Positions 35,008-44,214 of a DNA stretch of 64,000 nt are shown here, piece after piece. Location: contig CAMLMH010000001.1 in NCBI GenBank assembly GCA_946481315.1, forward strand, positions 744,001-808,000, written 5' to 3'. Source of the stretch: an uncultured Bacteriovorax sp. (GTDB lineage: Bacteria; Bdellovibrionota; Bacteriovoracia; Bacteriovoracales; Bacteriovoracaceae). Made by a program: the position numbers and the translations under genes. The notes under the pieces are model-generated. The model saw only the letters and a list, made by a program, of their open reading frames with translations. It searched no databases and was not told where the DNA came from. The number at the start of each line of letters is the position of its first letter. Position 1 is the first letter of the stretch.

Positions 35008-36813
35008 ATGAAGATATGGCTTTCTACATTATTCTTTTTCATGACTGCATCGGTAATGGCCGCAAGTCCATTATCATCCCGTTATGTTCCGGGAGAGTTG
35101 ATCATTAAGTACAAATCGAAACTCTCAGCGGACGCACAAAAGAATTCAATTGAACGTGAAGGTGGAAGGCGATTAAAGCGTCTGAACACCAGGGGTTTTA
35201 ATCATGTGCGGGTAGATAAGAAAAAAAATCTGGAAGCAGTGATAGCTGAATTCAAAAAGGATCCTGATGTTGAATTTGTTCAGCCAAATTATATTTATAA
35301 AATTTCTGCGACTCCCAATGATACCCGTTATGGTCAGTTGTGGGGGCTGAAGAATACAGCTCAAACTATAACTTCTCCCGGGGGGCCCAATGCACCCAGC
35401 GCAACAGCTAACCCGGGAACGGCCGGTAAAGATATGGATCTGGAAAAAGCCTGGAATACTGTGACTGATTGTTCATCCGTTGTGGTCGCAGTACTGGATA
35501 CTGGTATCAATTATAATCATGAAGACCTTGCAGACAATATGTGGGATGGCGGGGTGGCCTATCCGAATCACGGTTGGGATTTTATCGATAATAACAATAA
35601 TCCGCTCGACCAAAATGGCCATGGCACACACGTTGCCGGAACGATCGGAGCAGTCGGAAATAACTCAAAAGGAACAACCGGAGTCTGCTGGAAAGTTAAG
35701 TTAATGGCCGTGCGGGTACTGGACGCAACTGGATCCGGCACAACTGCAGGAATTATTCAGGGAATAGATTTTGCCGTTGCCCGGGGAGCAAAAATCCTGA
35801 ATATGAGCTTAGGCGGATCTTCATTCGATGCAGCCTATAGTACATCAGTAACAAATGCCCGGGACGCCGGAGCAATGGTCGTAGCGGCAGCCGGAAATGA
35901 TTCCGCTAACAATGATAACGTGGCCACTCCTTCCTATCCTTGTAACTTTACTCAGGCCAATGTTCTTTGCGTGGCCGCTCTCGCTCAAGATTATTCATTG
36001 GCCAGTTTTTCTAATTTTGGAACGACCAGTGTAGATGTTGGAGCTCCAGGAGTTAATATCGTCAGTACATGGCCCGGGACTCACTCCACAGTATCAGATG
36101 CATTGACGGCCGGATGGACAATGACAACGACGACAGCAAATAACTGGGGATACCGTTCGCTCTCATTCAGCGGAACTCCCCGGGCCACACTGGCCAACCC
36201 TTCAGGATATACTCGTACCAGCGCTCAGCTTTATGACAATAATACGGATGCACGCATTTATAAAAATTTTGATTTAAGCGGAAAAAACGTAGCGATTTTA
36301 AATTTTACCTTTATGGTGGATGTAGATTCTGGTGATAAAGTTTCGCTCAATACGCTCCTTGGTGGCGGAGACCCAACAACTGCGGGAGTGGAGCTGGATT
36401 ATTTCGAAGGTATTACGACTAATGGTTTTGCCTATCCTTTAAGTTATGATGTCACACCTTACATTAGTGGCAATACCAGTTTTGGTTTCAGTATTCTGAC
36501 TGATGGAACTGGACAAAATTTCGGAACAAATATTTCACGACTTTATTTTGAGACCCTGACTTATAACAATACCACTTATAACGTTATAAGCGGAACATCG
36601 ATGGCCACTCCTCACGTAGCAGGTCTTGCGGCCATGCTGTTTGCTTACAATCCCAGCTTTGGTTACGCCGATGTTATCAATGCGATTAAAAATGGCGGGA
36701 TTGCTGTGTCTTCACTAACGCTTAAAACTGCAACAGGAAAAGCGGCCAGTGCGACCGGAGCTCTCAGCTATATCGCCGCTCCAACCGGTGGTGCTGCCGT
36801 TAAATTGCCTTAG
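35008..36813 (+). CDS. Secreted subtilisin-family (S8) serine protease
   Basis: 601 residues: signal peptide (MKIWLSTLFFFMTASVMA), a propeptide about 25-100 (YVPGELIIKYKSKLS; VEFVQPNYIYKI) of the fervidolysin/I9 kind that acts as folding chaperone and inhibitor, then an S8 catalytic domain with the full triad: Asp in VAVLDTGINY, His in NGHGTHVAGTIG, Ser in SGTSMATPHVAG, plus the oxyanion Asn block AAAGND. An insertion of about 150 residues (about 350-525, beta-sandwich, LNFTFMVDVDSGDKVSL) lies between the Asn block and the Ser block, an unusual position for a P/CUB-like domain. AGAGGAAGAG precedes the ATG. Expected role: extracellular protein degradation. Confidence 0.93.
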   Translation: MKIWLSTLFFFMTASVMAASPLSSRYVPGELIIKYKSKLSADAQKNSIEREGGRRLKRLNTRGFNHVRVDKKKNLEAVIAEFKKDPDVEFVQPNYIYKISATPNDTRYGQLWGLKNTAQTITSPGGPNAPSATANPGTAGKDMDLEKAWNTVTDCSSVVVAVLDTGINYNHEDLADNMWDGGVAYPNHGWDFIDNNNNPLDQNGHGTHVAGTIGAVGNNSKGTTGVCWKVKLMAVRVLDATGSGTTAGIIQGIDFAVARGAKILNMSLGGSSFDAAYSTSVTNARDAGAMVVAAAGNDSANNDNVATPSYPCNFTQANVLCVAALAQDYSLASFSNFGTTSVDVGAPGVNIVSTWPGTHSTVSDALTAGWTMTTTTANNWGYRSLSFSGTPRATLANPSGYTRTSAQLYDNNTDARIYKNFDLSGKNVAILNFTFMVDVDSGDKVSLNTLLGGGDPTTAGVELDYFEGITTNGFAYPLSYDVTPYISGNTSFGFSILTDGTGQNFGTNISRLYFETLTYNNTTYNVISGTSMATPHVAGLAAMLFAYNPSFGYADVINAIKNGGIAVSSLTLKTATGKAASATGALSYIAAPTGGAAVKLP

Positions 36814-36816
36814 AGA

Positions 36817-37788
36817 TCAGGTGTAGATAACACTCAGATTGCCCAGATATTCTTCCAGCAATTGAAGAGAATGATGAATACCTTCATTGGATTTTTTGCG
36901 TGCATCTTCCTGGATGTTGAGACCGATTTCTGTCAGCTTATTAAAGCCATAACTTTTTGCACTTCCGGCAAGACGATGGCCAATGCTTTCCAAAGTAACA
37001 AAATCGTTCGTTCCTAATGCTTTTTTAATCAGTTCGATTTCTCTTTTTCGATTTTCCAAATATTGAGGAATAATTTCTTTCAGCTCTTGATCGATCGAAA
37101 CAGAAGGTCTTTTTTTCTTTTTGGAAATGAACATATAACCTTCACCATGAGAGGTGACGATCTCAGCATCAGCTTCACTGATTTTTTTTCGGAGTTTACT
37201 CACGTGCTGATCAACCGTCCGTGGTGTGATACTGATGTTTCCGCCCCAAACTCGTTCGATTAGTTTTTCTCGGCTAAAAACAATTCCTTCATTTTCAATA
37301 AAGAAGAGGAGGAGCTTAAATTCAAGATGGGATAAATCGACTAGCTCATTTTTTGCATCAACTGTTACACTTGCTGTTAACAGATTTACAATCAGGCCAT
37401 TTTTCACCAGCATGTGCTGGGCCTTATTGCGCTTTAGAATAATATTACAGCGAGCGATAACTTCCAACGGCTCAAAAGGTTTGCTGATGTAATCAAGAGC
37501 ACCTAGCTCAAAGGACTGAAGCTTTGTATCGAGTTTTGTATCTTGAGTGAGCATAACAACCGGAATACGGCGGTGGTCCCAGTCAGGTTTATTTTCCCGG
37601 TAAAAATCAATTCCATTTCCCTTTTCAAAATCTATGTCGAGCAATATCAGATCAGGAGTTTTAATCTTTAAGTAATCACGAGCATCGGCCAGGTTCGGAC
37701 AATGAGTGATTTTAAATTCCTCTTTAGCGTAACTTTTAAGGAGCAGGAAAATGTCTTGATCGTCTTCAATTAAAAGAATTGTATTCAT
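36817..37788 (-). CDS. Response regulator: receiver, OmpR-type winged helix and C-terminal HPt domain
   Basis: 323 residues. Receiver at about 1-115 (IEDDQD acidic pair, phosphoacceptor in LILLDIDF, SKPF lysine). OmpR/PhoB winged helix at about 125-220 (LSHLEFKLLLFFIENEG; RTVDQHVSKLRKKI; VTSHGEGYMF). Residues about 235-323 carry an HPt helix bundle (ESIGHRLAGSAKSYGF, phosphorylatable His). Receiver, DNA-binding output and HPt in one chain is uncommon; the HPt could relay phosphate to or from the other regulators here. Last gene of the minus-strand signalling cluster, 78 bases after the stand-alone receiver. Its 3' end lies three bases from the convergent subtilisin gene. Confidence 0.9.
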   Translation of the reverse strand: MNTILLIEDDQDIFLLLKSYAKEEFKITHCPNLADARDYLKIKTPDLILLDIDFEKGNGIDFYRENKPDWDHRRIPVVMLTQDTKLDTKLQSFELGALDYISKPFEPLEVIARCNIILKRNKAQHMLVKNGLIVNLLTASVTVDAKNELVDLSHLEFKLLLFFIENEGIVFSREKLIERVWGGNISITPRTVDQHVSKLRKKISEADAEIVTSHGEGYMFISKKKKRPSVSIDQELKEIIPQYLENRKREIELIKKALGTNDFVTLESIGHRLAGSAKSYGFNKLTEIGLNIQEDARKKSNEGIHHSLQLLEEYLGNLSVIYT

Positions 37789-37866
37789 TTAACTATTATA
37801 CGATGAATAAGGCTGGATTTGGATAGTCAAAAAATCTTCAATTTTAGAAATAAGTTCTTTCTTTTA

Positions 37867-38238
37867 TTAAGAAACATGATGACGTACCAGGTTTAATAAC
37901 CGGTCAAGATCCAGTGGTTTCTTAATAGTTTCGGTGAATTTGTACGCATCTTCTTCATCGAAACGTCCAGCCGCAGAAAAAACGACTGTCGGAATCGAGG
38001 CGAGCTTTTTGTCTTTTAGCTGTTCTGCCCTAAATTCATAGCCATTCATTTTAGGCATCATGATATCCAGCAGAATAAGGGAGGGCATTGTTGTTGCTTG
38101 ACGCAAAAGCTCCAGGGCCTCAAGACCATTGTGGGCGATAGATACGTTAAATCCTTCTTCACTTAAGATAGATTCTATTGCCTCGCTGATATCGAGATCA
38201 TCGTCTATTAAGAGAACATATGATGATGTCTGGTTCAA
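37867..38238 (-). CDS. Stand-alone receiver-domain response regulator
   Basis: 123 residues, CheY-like length. LIDDDLD acidic pocket, phosphoacceptor Asp in LILLDIMMPKMNGYEF, Ser/Ala switch (VVFSAAG) and KPL lysine are intact. No output domain. Starts with TTG at 38238, supported by AGGAG nine bases upstream, and four bases after the kinase stop, so it is probably phosphorylated by that kinase. Likely an intermediate in a phosphorelay to the HPt-containing regulator downstream. Confidence 0.9.
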   Translation of the reverse strand: MNQTSSYVLLIDDDLDISEAIESILSEEGFNVSIAHNGLEALELLRQATTMPSLILLDIMMPKMNGYEFRAEQLKDKKLASIPTVVFSAAGRFDEEDAYKFTETIKKPLDLDRLLNLVRHHVS

Positions 38239-38242
38239 AACT

Positions 38243-40264
38243 TTATACTCCTAATGGTAAAAATATCCGAAAAGTTGCGCCAGATCCTTCTGTGCTCTCA
38301 ACGCTGATATGACCATGGTGGGCCTCAACAATTTGTTTACTAATATAAAGACCTAAACCCAAACCGCCAACGTTGTTTTTTGAATGAACGCGTTCAAATC
38401 TCTTAAATATTCTCTCCTGATCGGCCGGTGCGATGCCGGGACCTTCATCCCGCACTTCAATCATCGCCTGACCGTCCTTTTCATCAAGACGCAGGTAGAT
38501 GGGTTTATTAGGTGCGTATTTGGCCGCATTCGTTAAGAGGTTGATTACAACCTGTTCAATCCTGACTTTGTCCCATTCCCCAACCAGGTCAGTTTGTATT
38601 TGAACTCTAACCCGGGAGTGTGCATCTGTTAATTGCTGCGAGTACTGAACAAGAACTTCTTCCAGCATTTCTCTCAGGCTGAAGCGCTCACGATTTAATG
38701 AAAGTCTTCCGCTGGTAATGCGGGAAACATCCAGCAAGTCATCAATCAAAGTGGACAAGCGATTGATCTGACGATCTGAGGTCTGAACCATTTTTATGAT
38801 TTTTTCAGGCGGTAAGTTGGCAAGGTTGCCTTTTTGAATGTGACGCTGAAGGCCCTGCAGCTGCAGTTTTAAAGGAGTCAATGGCGTCCGCAATTCATGG
38901 GAAGCAATGGATAAAAACTCATCCCGGGCTTCAATGGCCTTTTTTGCATCTTCATATAGTTGTGAGCGGTGCAGGGCCTGAGCACACTGCCTGGTCAGAG
39001 CATAAATAAAATCTTTATCTTCTTCTTTTAGTTCAATACTCGTATCAAAGATAAAAGATATGGCTCCTAGACATTCACTTCCAATCATCAATGGAAGGTA
39101 GGCATGAAATCGTTTGCTTCCACTGACATATTCGCGATCTACATCTTCATACTCCAGGACTTTCTCGCTGGTTAAAAAGAGAGGTCTTCCAAAGCGGATA
39201 CACTCGGTGATTGGAATACGGGCATTCATAGGAAAGCTCTGCCAACGGTTAATGTATTCGTTATTGAGCCCAACAACTCTTTTTAGGATGAGTTGATTGC
39301 GGTCTTCAGCAATGAGAACAATGCTTCCCATTTCAATTGGCAGGGTCTTGAAAGCCCGGTCAAAAATAACATCAAAAACCTGATCCGGAGTCAGGGCTTC
39401 AGAAAAAGCAGCGGTAATTTCCTGCAATTTTTTGGTTCGGCCAATGGCCAGGTTTAAGTCCACTCGATTGCGGTTGAGCTTGTGAACCATTTTGTTAAAA
39501 GCATCAGTAACCCGGCCGATTTCATCCCGCTCCATGATTTTTGCCTGATAGTCCAGGGCCCCATGTGCAACATAATCGGTCGCCCGCAGTAAATTGGATA
39601 TGGAAGTTCCGATTTTGCGGGAAATAGTCAGACCAAAAGTAAGAACGAATGTAAAAAAGAGAGTCGATAAAAATACAGCAACAAGCAATGGGCGGAAACG
39701 GTTTTTATAAATGGAATTAAAGATCGAATCATTTTCCTGTTTAATCATGATTTGAATTTTGAGCAGCTGCTCTTTGGCATCCATAAGATACTGGCGACTG
39801 GCCAGGACGTTTGCCTGAATTTCATCTGTTCGTGTTTTGGTGTTTTCACTCTTCAATAACTGAAAAGTCAGCGCAGTGCTTGCCTTAAAATGATCCAGAG
39901 ACTCACGCACTTTTAAAAATTCTTTTTCTACTTTTGGTTTTGTTTTGGTGAGTTTCAAGCTGCGGTTAAGCATTAATTCTGAAATTTTAATATTTTCATT
40001 AAATCGATAGCTAAGTTCAGAAGCATTCGCCGGAGTCAGCAGATCGCTGATTCTCAGTTCAGCGGTGTTGAGAGACTCTAGGGCCTGCGATGTGTAGTTG
40101 AGAATATTATTATCGCGATTGAGTGCCTGCAGGTTATTAAACAAACTTTGACTGGAAAAATAAAGCGCAAAAAAAGAAATGAGAATAAAAACGGCGATCG
40201 CGACCATAACGGAGCGAAGACGGTTAAGAATAGAGGTCGTCTGGACAAACGGGTCAGATAGCAA
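38243..40264 (-). CDS. Membrane sensor histidine kinase (HAMP-GAF-HisKA-HATPase)
   Basis: 673 residues. TM1 about 20-38 and TM2 about 190-212 bracket a helical periplasmic sensor. Then HAMP (ATDYVAHGALDYQAKI), GAF about 270-420 (ITAAFSEALTPDQVFDVIF), HisKA with phosphoacceptor His in SIASHELRTPLTPLK, and HATPase N/G boxes (NLLTNAAKYAP; VRDEGPGIAP; GGLGLGLYISKQIVEAHHG). Start TTG 40264, with AAGGAA nine bases before it. Embedded in a minus-strand operon with a PstS-like periplasmic protein and a porin-like protein just upstream. By analogy, the periplasmic protein may present the signal. Confidence 0.93.
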   Translation of the reverse strand: MLSDPFVQTTSILNRLRSVMVAIAVFILISFFALYFSSQSLFNNLQALNRDNNILNYTSQALESLNTAELRISDLLTPANASELSYRFNENIKISELMLNRSLKLTKTKPKVEKEFLKVRESLDHFKASTALTFQLLKSENTKTRTDEIQANVLASRQYLMDAKEQLLKIQIMIKQENDSIFNSIYKNRFRPLLVAVFLSTLFFTFVLTFGLTISRKIGTSISNLLRATDYVAHGALDYQAKIMERDEIGRVTDAFNKMVHKLNRNRVDLNLAIGRTKKLQEITAAFSEALTPDQVFDVIFDRAFKTLPIEMGSIVLIAEDRNQLILKRVVGLNNEYINRWQSFPMNARIPITECIRFGRPLFLTSEKVLEYEDVDREYVSGSKRFHAYLPLMIGSECLGAISFIFDTSIELKEEDKDFIYALTRQCAQALHRSQLYEDAKKAIEARDEFLSIASHELRTPLTPLKLQLQGLQRHIQKGNLANLPPEKIIKMVQTSDRQINRLSTLIDDLLDVSRITSGRLSLNRERFSLREMLEEVLVQYSQQLTDAHSRVRVQIQTDLVGEWDKVRIEQVVINLLTNAAKYAPNKPIYLRLDEKDGQAMIEVRDEGPGIAPADQERIFKRFERVHSKNNVGGLGLGLYISKQIVEAHHGHISVESTEGSGATFRIFLPLGV

Positions 40265-40269
40265 GGGGG

Positions 40270-40704
40270 TTATTCCTTTCTAATGTTAATTTTTTTTATG
40301 CCGGGAGCACCCGGGAAACCTGCCGAGACATAGCCGATAGCTCCGGGAAACCGAGAGACCATTGAAGCCATCATTGAGTCAGTGGAAACTTGGATAGGGG
40401 CTGAATTTCCGCTGTAGAGTTTTTGCCCTATCCAGTAAAGTTCAAGTTCGCGGGAACTTTTGCGTAAATAAAGATTTAAAAATTGTTTCCTTTCTTTACT
40501 GTCATCACGACGGTCAAAAAAGCGGACGGCCATACCATTTGGCCATTCACGTACTCTTTTAAGGAAGTAATTTTGTATTTGCAGAGGGGAAATTTCGGAA
40601 ACAGGATTTTGCTCGTTAACAATTATGGCAAGCTCTTCAGCATAAGCCGTTGTCTGGCCCATAAGACTGCAAATGAGAAAAAACAACAGGAATAATCTCT
40701 TCAT
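40270..40704 (-). CDS. PstS-like periplasmic substrate-binding protein (small)
   Basis: 144 residues from ATG 40704 (a TTG one codon earlier is possible). Signal peptide MKRLFLLFFLICSLMGQTTAYA. The body matches the short phosphate-binding-protein-like family (VNEQNPVSEISPLQIQNYFLKRVREWPNG; FPGAIGYVSAGF), which lacks the second lobe of true PstS. No ABC transporter genes are near, so transport is unlikely. Start overlaps the porin stop by one base (TGATG), indicating coupling. Probable role: ligand-sensing partner for the adjacent kinase. Confidence 0.82.
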   Translation of the reverse strand: MKRLFLLFFLICSLMGQTTAYAEELAIIVNEQNPVSEISPLQIQNYFLKRVREWPNGMAVRFFDRRDDSKERKQFLNLYLRKSSRELELYWIGQKLYSGNSAPIQVSTDSMMASMVSRFPGAIGYVSAGFPGAPGIKKINIRKE

Positions 40705-41861
40705 CAAAAGGCAACTCCTGCGGATAAATCAAGAGAGAGATAATCTCTTTCCTGTCCGCTGATCAGTGGCGTATCGGCATAATTATGACAAGTGAATCCT
40801 AATCTTAGACGAGTGAAGGAGGTTGGTAAATAATTAAGTCCCGCTCCATATTCATATTTTGAGATTGGGTCTAAAAGAGCCGTGCGGCCGGAGCCTGTTT
40901 TGTTGTTTGGATTTCTGGAATAGTCGAAAAAGACATATCCTAGCAGGTCTTCATCATGCAGATAGAGGCTGGGTTCTACATAGTAGGACCATATGTCCTG
41001 ACCCGCAGTGATGTGGCGGGCATATTCAGTAGTCAGAATAAATTTGTTCAGATTTAAACGCAGATCTGAGCCGAAAATACTTTCAATTTTCCGGTTATAT
41101 TTTATGGTCTGATAGGATAGTCCCATGGCCACTGCTTCGTCTGATGTATGAGTCCATACTCTGGTCCCTAACCCTGGCCTTTTAGCATCTTCCAGCCGGT
41201 TAAATGTATAAAGATTATAACCCCAGGCGCGTGAGCCCCGATCAAAGCGCCCCTGCAGATTTATACCATTAAAAAGTGGCGAAAATAGATCCGTCGTGCG
41301 TAGGATTTGTGGTCCTCCTCTCCGAACAAACAAAACTAATTCTCTTTGCTGAGGATAATAACCAAAAGGAACATAACCTATTCCCGCGGAAATCGTATGG
41401 CTTTCGCTCAGGACATACTGCAAATACCCCTGAGAAAGGAGGGCCCCATAAAAAAAAGATCCAAATTCTCTGGTTTCAGGAAGATTAAACGCAACGGCCC
41501 TGGGATCGTTATGCTGATTTTGCAGGGGGAAATTTAGTCCAGTCAAAAACTGAGAAACGAAGATGAGGCGGTCTGTATATTCAGCCGAAATATTAATTCC
41601 GAGAGTATTGCTGGCATTGGTTGCCTGCGTACGGGTGTCTTCACCCTGAATAATACTGAAGGCCGGCTCAAAAAATCCACCGATGGTAAGTGAGTCGCGG
41701 ATAAAAGAGTTGACTCGAGTTTTGCGGTTTTCGGCTTCATTGTAGATTTGCTGACGTTCGAGTTCCTCAACACGTTGGTTAAGGGCCGCCCACTCAGGAG
41801 CAGTCTGAGCAGAGCTTAAAGAGGGTGAGAGCAGGAGTAAAAACAGGAAAATTTTCTTCAC
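40704..41861 (-). CDS. Outer-membrane porin-like protein
   Basis: 385 residues from GTG 41861, chosen because GGAGG lies seven bases upstream and the product then begins VKKIFLFLLLLSPSLSSAQ, a clean signal peptide; the longer in-frame ATG (41912) gives an unlikely leader. A short coiled coil (WAALNQRVEELERQQIYNEAENRK) precedes about sixteen amphipathic strands, ending LSLDLSAGVAF with terminal Phe. Coiled coil plus barrel resembles phosphate-selective or general porins that pair with PstS-like proteins and kinases. Channel specificity cannot be read from sequence. Confidence 0.8.
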   Translation of the reverse strand: MKKIFLFLLLLSPSLSSAQTAPEWAALNQRVEELERQQIYNEAENRKTRVNSFIRDSLTIGGFFEPAFSIIQGEDTRTQATNASNTLGINISAEYTDRLIFVSQFLTGLNFPLQNQHNDPRAVAFNLPETREFGSFFYGALLSQGYLQYVLSESHTISAGIGYVPFGYYPQQRELVLFVRRGGPQILRTTDLFSPLFNGINLQGRFDRGSRAWGYNLYTFNRLEDAKRPGLGTRVWTHTSDEAVAMGLSYQTIKYNRKIESIFGSDLRLNLNKFILTTEYARHITAGQDIWSYYVEPSLYLHDEDLLGYVFFDYSRNPNNKTGSGRTALLDPISKYEYGAGLNYLPTSFTRLRLGFTCHNYADTPLISGQERDYLSLDLSAGVAF

Positions 41862-41945
41862 AAATAAGCCTCCGGGCCACTGCTTATAGCAAGAGTGGGG
41901 AGGCGAAGGCAACTTTATTAAACAAAAGCTTTTTTAAGCGACGTA

Positions 41946-42401
41946 TTAAACACCGAGCGCACGGCCAATTCGTTCGATGAAGAGATTGTAAGTAAAAGGC
42001 TTTACGAGAATGTTATTAATTCCCAGTGAAATGGCCGTTTTGACGTTTTCAGCTTCCAGTGTACCAGAGATGATAACCACCGGGATGTCTCTGTATTTTG
42101 CTCGGATTTTAATTTCTTTAATCAGCTGCAATCCGTTCATTTTGGGCATTAAAAGGTCGACGATGATCAGTCCGAATTCCTGGTTTTGAATTTTATGCAG
42201 GGCCTCTCGTCCGTCGGAAGCATAAACGATGCGATTTTCATCAATATTGGATTTGGCCAGATAGTTGGCAAGAAGTGATTTTATCTCATCTTCGTCATCG
42301 ATAAGAAGAACGCTTTTTTGTTTTAAGAATTTGCTAATGAGTTCAGTTAAGAACTGTGCTTTTTCGTGGCTCATAATAATTCGATTATAGGCCTCTTTCA
42401 T
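41946..42401 (-). CDS. Receiver-domain response regulator
   Basis: 151 residues from ATG 42401 (GGAG five bases upstream; an in-frame TTG start lies four codons earlier). Helical N-terminal extension of about 30 residues, then receiver: LIDDEDE, phosphoacceptor in LIIVDLLMPKMNGLQL, VIISGT, KPFTY. No output domain. First gene of the minus-strand cluster, 84 bases before the porin. It is closely similar in style to the receiver at 52990-53397 (both share the SG...IxNILVKPF / IKDIIVKPF ending). Confidence 0.9.
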   Translation of the reverse strand: MKEAYNRIIMSHEKAQFLTELISKFLKQKSVLLIDDEDEIKSLLANYLAKSNIDENRIVYASDGREALHKIQNQEFGLIIVDLLMPKMNGLQLIKEIKIRAKYRDIPVVIISGTLEAENVKTAISLGINNILVKPFTYNLFIERIGRALGV

Positions 42402-42489
42402 TACTTCTCCCAAATCTGAAGAATCTATTTAGGATTACCCGTTTCTAAACAATGGAGATCACAATTTTTTAATTCCAACTCCACTTTTC

Positions 42490-42510
42490 GGAAACTTCCG
42501 GGAAACTGCC
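42490..42510. repeat. Tandem GGAAACT(T/G)CC pair in divergent intergenic region
   Basis: GGAAACTTCC (42490-42499) and GGAAACTGCC (42501-42510) are in the same orientation with an 11-base period, about one helical turn. They lie between the divergent receiver gene and collagen-like gene, where an activator or repressor could bind. The 263-base gap otherwise shows AT-rich promoter-like sequence only. Confidence 0.35.
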
Positions 42511-42651
42511 AAAATTTTTCGTCACTCTCAGAAAAAAAATTCTAACAAGTTTCACTTAATTATGAATTCCTTGATTCCAGTAAGTGCATGCTTTCTTGAT
42601 AAACTCATCACTTACAAAAAGCCCTGCTAGGTTCCTTTTATGATCCGGCCT

Positions 42652-42657
42652 TATAAT
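42652..42657 (+). promoter_or_regulatory. -10 element directly upstream of ATG
   Basis: A perfect TATAAT lies seven bases before ATG 42665, with no ribosome site between; the -35 region is weak (AGGTTC at 17-base spacing). This would produce a transcript with little or no leader. Confidence 0.4.
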
Positions 42658-42664
42658 TAAGTCT

Positions 42665-44167
42665 ATGAAAACAAAACTATTAAGCCTGACACTACTAGCG
42701 ACACTTTCAGCAACTACCACTGCTCTGGCAAAGAATGATCGTCATGATAATGACGAGCGCGATGCCGCCATTCTTATTAGTTCTAAACATTGGTATAACG
42801 ATGGCCATCATGATGAACATGATAAGCTTCGCATTTTTGCAAAGGCCGGCGAAGTAAAGCATGTCAGCTTTAAAGGTGTCGTTCAGGTTCCTGAATCAGT
42901 TCGGGTCAATGCCTCCATTTTGCGGGAGGGATCGTCTAGTGTAACTGTTTCGTTCGACGGACGCACACAATGTCAGTATTCAGCGAAACTCACAAAGAAA
43001 TTTTTTAATGCTTACTATGGTCTCCTCGGATGTTCTGATGGCTCACGCCCTGGTGATGACATTAAAGTGAATTCGTCAGTAAGTGTTTTGTTACGTGATG
43101 GAAAAACAACTCCGTCCACAGTGTATGTCTCTTTGAAAATTGAAGAGAAATTTCTTGCTGGTTTAAAATTTCCTGAACTGGATGCATCCAGAGGACAAAT
43201 ACTGCGCTTTGATGGTGAACTCTGGACGCCGACAGATTATATTCCCGATGGCCAGGCATCTGGTGATGTCTTGATGTGGGATGGATCTACCTGGACTGCT
43301 TCTAAAATTCCTGGTGGGGGCGCTGGAACTCCGGGACCACAAGGACCACAAGGACCACAAGGGGAGCAAGGGATTGCAGGTCCGCAAGGCCCTCAGGGAC
43401 CTGCGGGGCCAGCAGGAGCGACCGGTTCAGTAGGTCCGCAAGGGCCTCAGGGACCTGCGGGGCCAGCAGGAGCGACCGGTTCAGTAGGACCACAAGGACC
43501 GCAAGGACTTCAGGGTCTAAAAGGAGATAAGGGAGACAAGGGAGATACAGGAGATGCCGGTCTGGTTAATCTGGTTGCTGGAAACGGAATAGTAGGCCCA
43601 ACCATAAATGGAAATGGTGGGACGGTTGCGGTTAATACTGGTACAGCTGCGGGACAAATTCCTCAGATTGGTGCTGACGGAAAATTACCGTCGGCCATCA
43701 TGCCTTACGCTCAACAAAGAGTTGCGTTCATTAAAGACGTTAAACCTAATGGAACAAACGGTGGATCATGTGATCCAGTAAAAGGGTGGGAACAAATTCG
43801 TGATCTCAATACTCTTTCCGGTGATTCATCTTTTGTGTCAGTTGCCTCCAATCAAATTACTTTAGATCCTGGTACGTACACATTTGAAGCACAGGCACCG
43901 GCTTACCTGGACGGTTTCCATAAAGCTGTGCTGGTAAATGCAGCAACAGGTGCTTTTGTCCTGGTGGGCTCTAACGGACGATCACACAGTACTGCTGGTG
44001 GTATGGAGCCATCAATCATAATGGGTCAGCTTAATTTAACGGCCCAAACGACATTTGTGATTAAACATCGCTGTGGTAATAAAATGGACAACGTCGGTTT
44101 TGGAACCGCGGTTAGTTTTGGAGTGGACGAAGTATTTACTCAGGTAAAAATCACAAAAGTTAAGTAA
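42665..44167 (+). CDS. Secreted collagen-like repeat protein
   Basis: 500 residues. Signal peptide [22 protein letters not shown], then a charged His/Asp-rich segment ([24 protein letters not shown]), a beta-domain (about 60-170), and about 28 consecutive Gly-X-Y triplets (residues about 222-300, [38 protein letters not shown]) forming a probable collagen triple helix. The C-terminal 150 residues read as a TNF/C1q-like globular beta-domain ([41 protein letters not shown]). Collagen helix plus C1q-like head is a trimeric surface-fibre architecture. No Shine-Dalgarno precedes the ATG. Confidence 0.85.
   Translation: MKTKLLSLTLLATLSATTTALAKNDRHDNDERDAAILISSKHWYNDGHHDEHDKLRIFAKAGEVKHVSFKGVVQVPESVRVNASILREGSSSVTVSFDGRTQCQYSAKLTKKFFNAYYGLLGCSDGSRPGDDIKVNSSVSVLLRDGKTTPSTVYVSLKIEEKFLAGLKFPELDASRGQILRFDGELWTPTDYIPDGQASGDVLMWDGSTWTASKIPGGGAGTPGPQGPQGPQGEQGIAGPQGPQGPAGPAGATGSVGPQGPQGPAGPAGATGSVGPQGPQGLQGLKGDKGDKGDTGDAGLVNLVAGNGIVGPTINGNGGTVAVNTGTAAGQIPQIGADGKLPSAIMPYAQQRVAFIKDVKPNGTNGGSCDPVKGWEQIRDLNTLSGDSSFVSVASNQITLDPGTYTFEAQAPAYLDGFHKAVLVNAATGAFVLVGSNGRSHSTAGGMEPSIIMGQLNLTAQTTFVIKHRCGNKMDNVGFGTAVSFGVDEVFTQVKITKVK
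43379..43486 (+). repeat. Two-copy near-identical 54-bp tandem repeat inside collagen-like gene
   Basis: Units 43379-43432 and 43433-43486 each encode 18 residues ([18 protein letters not shown]) and differ at a single base that I can see. Synonymous positions are otherwise identical, which indicates a recent in-frame duplication and probable length variation. Confidence 0.85.
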
Positions 44168-44202
44168 GAAAAGGAACGGTGTAAAAATATCTCAAAGGCA
44201 GT

Positions 44203-44208
44203 TATGAT
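44203..44208 (+). promoter_or_regulatory. -10-like element six bases before ATG
   Basis: TATGAT (44203-44208), then TAAGAA, then ATG 44215. The layout matches the other three leaderless candidates in the window; the -35 side (TGTAAA, 17-base spacing) is weak. No Shine-Dalgarno is present. Confidence 0.35.
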
Positions 44209-44214
44209 TAAGAA

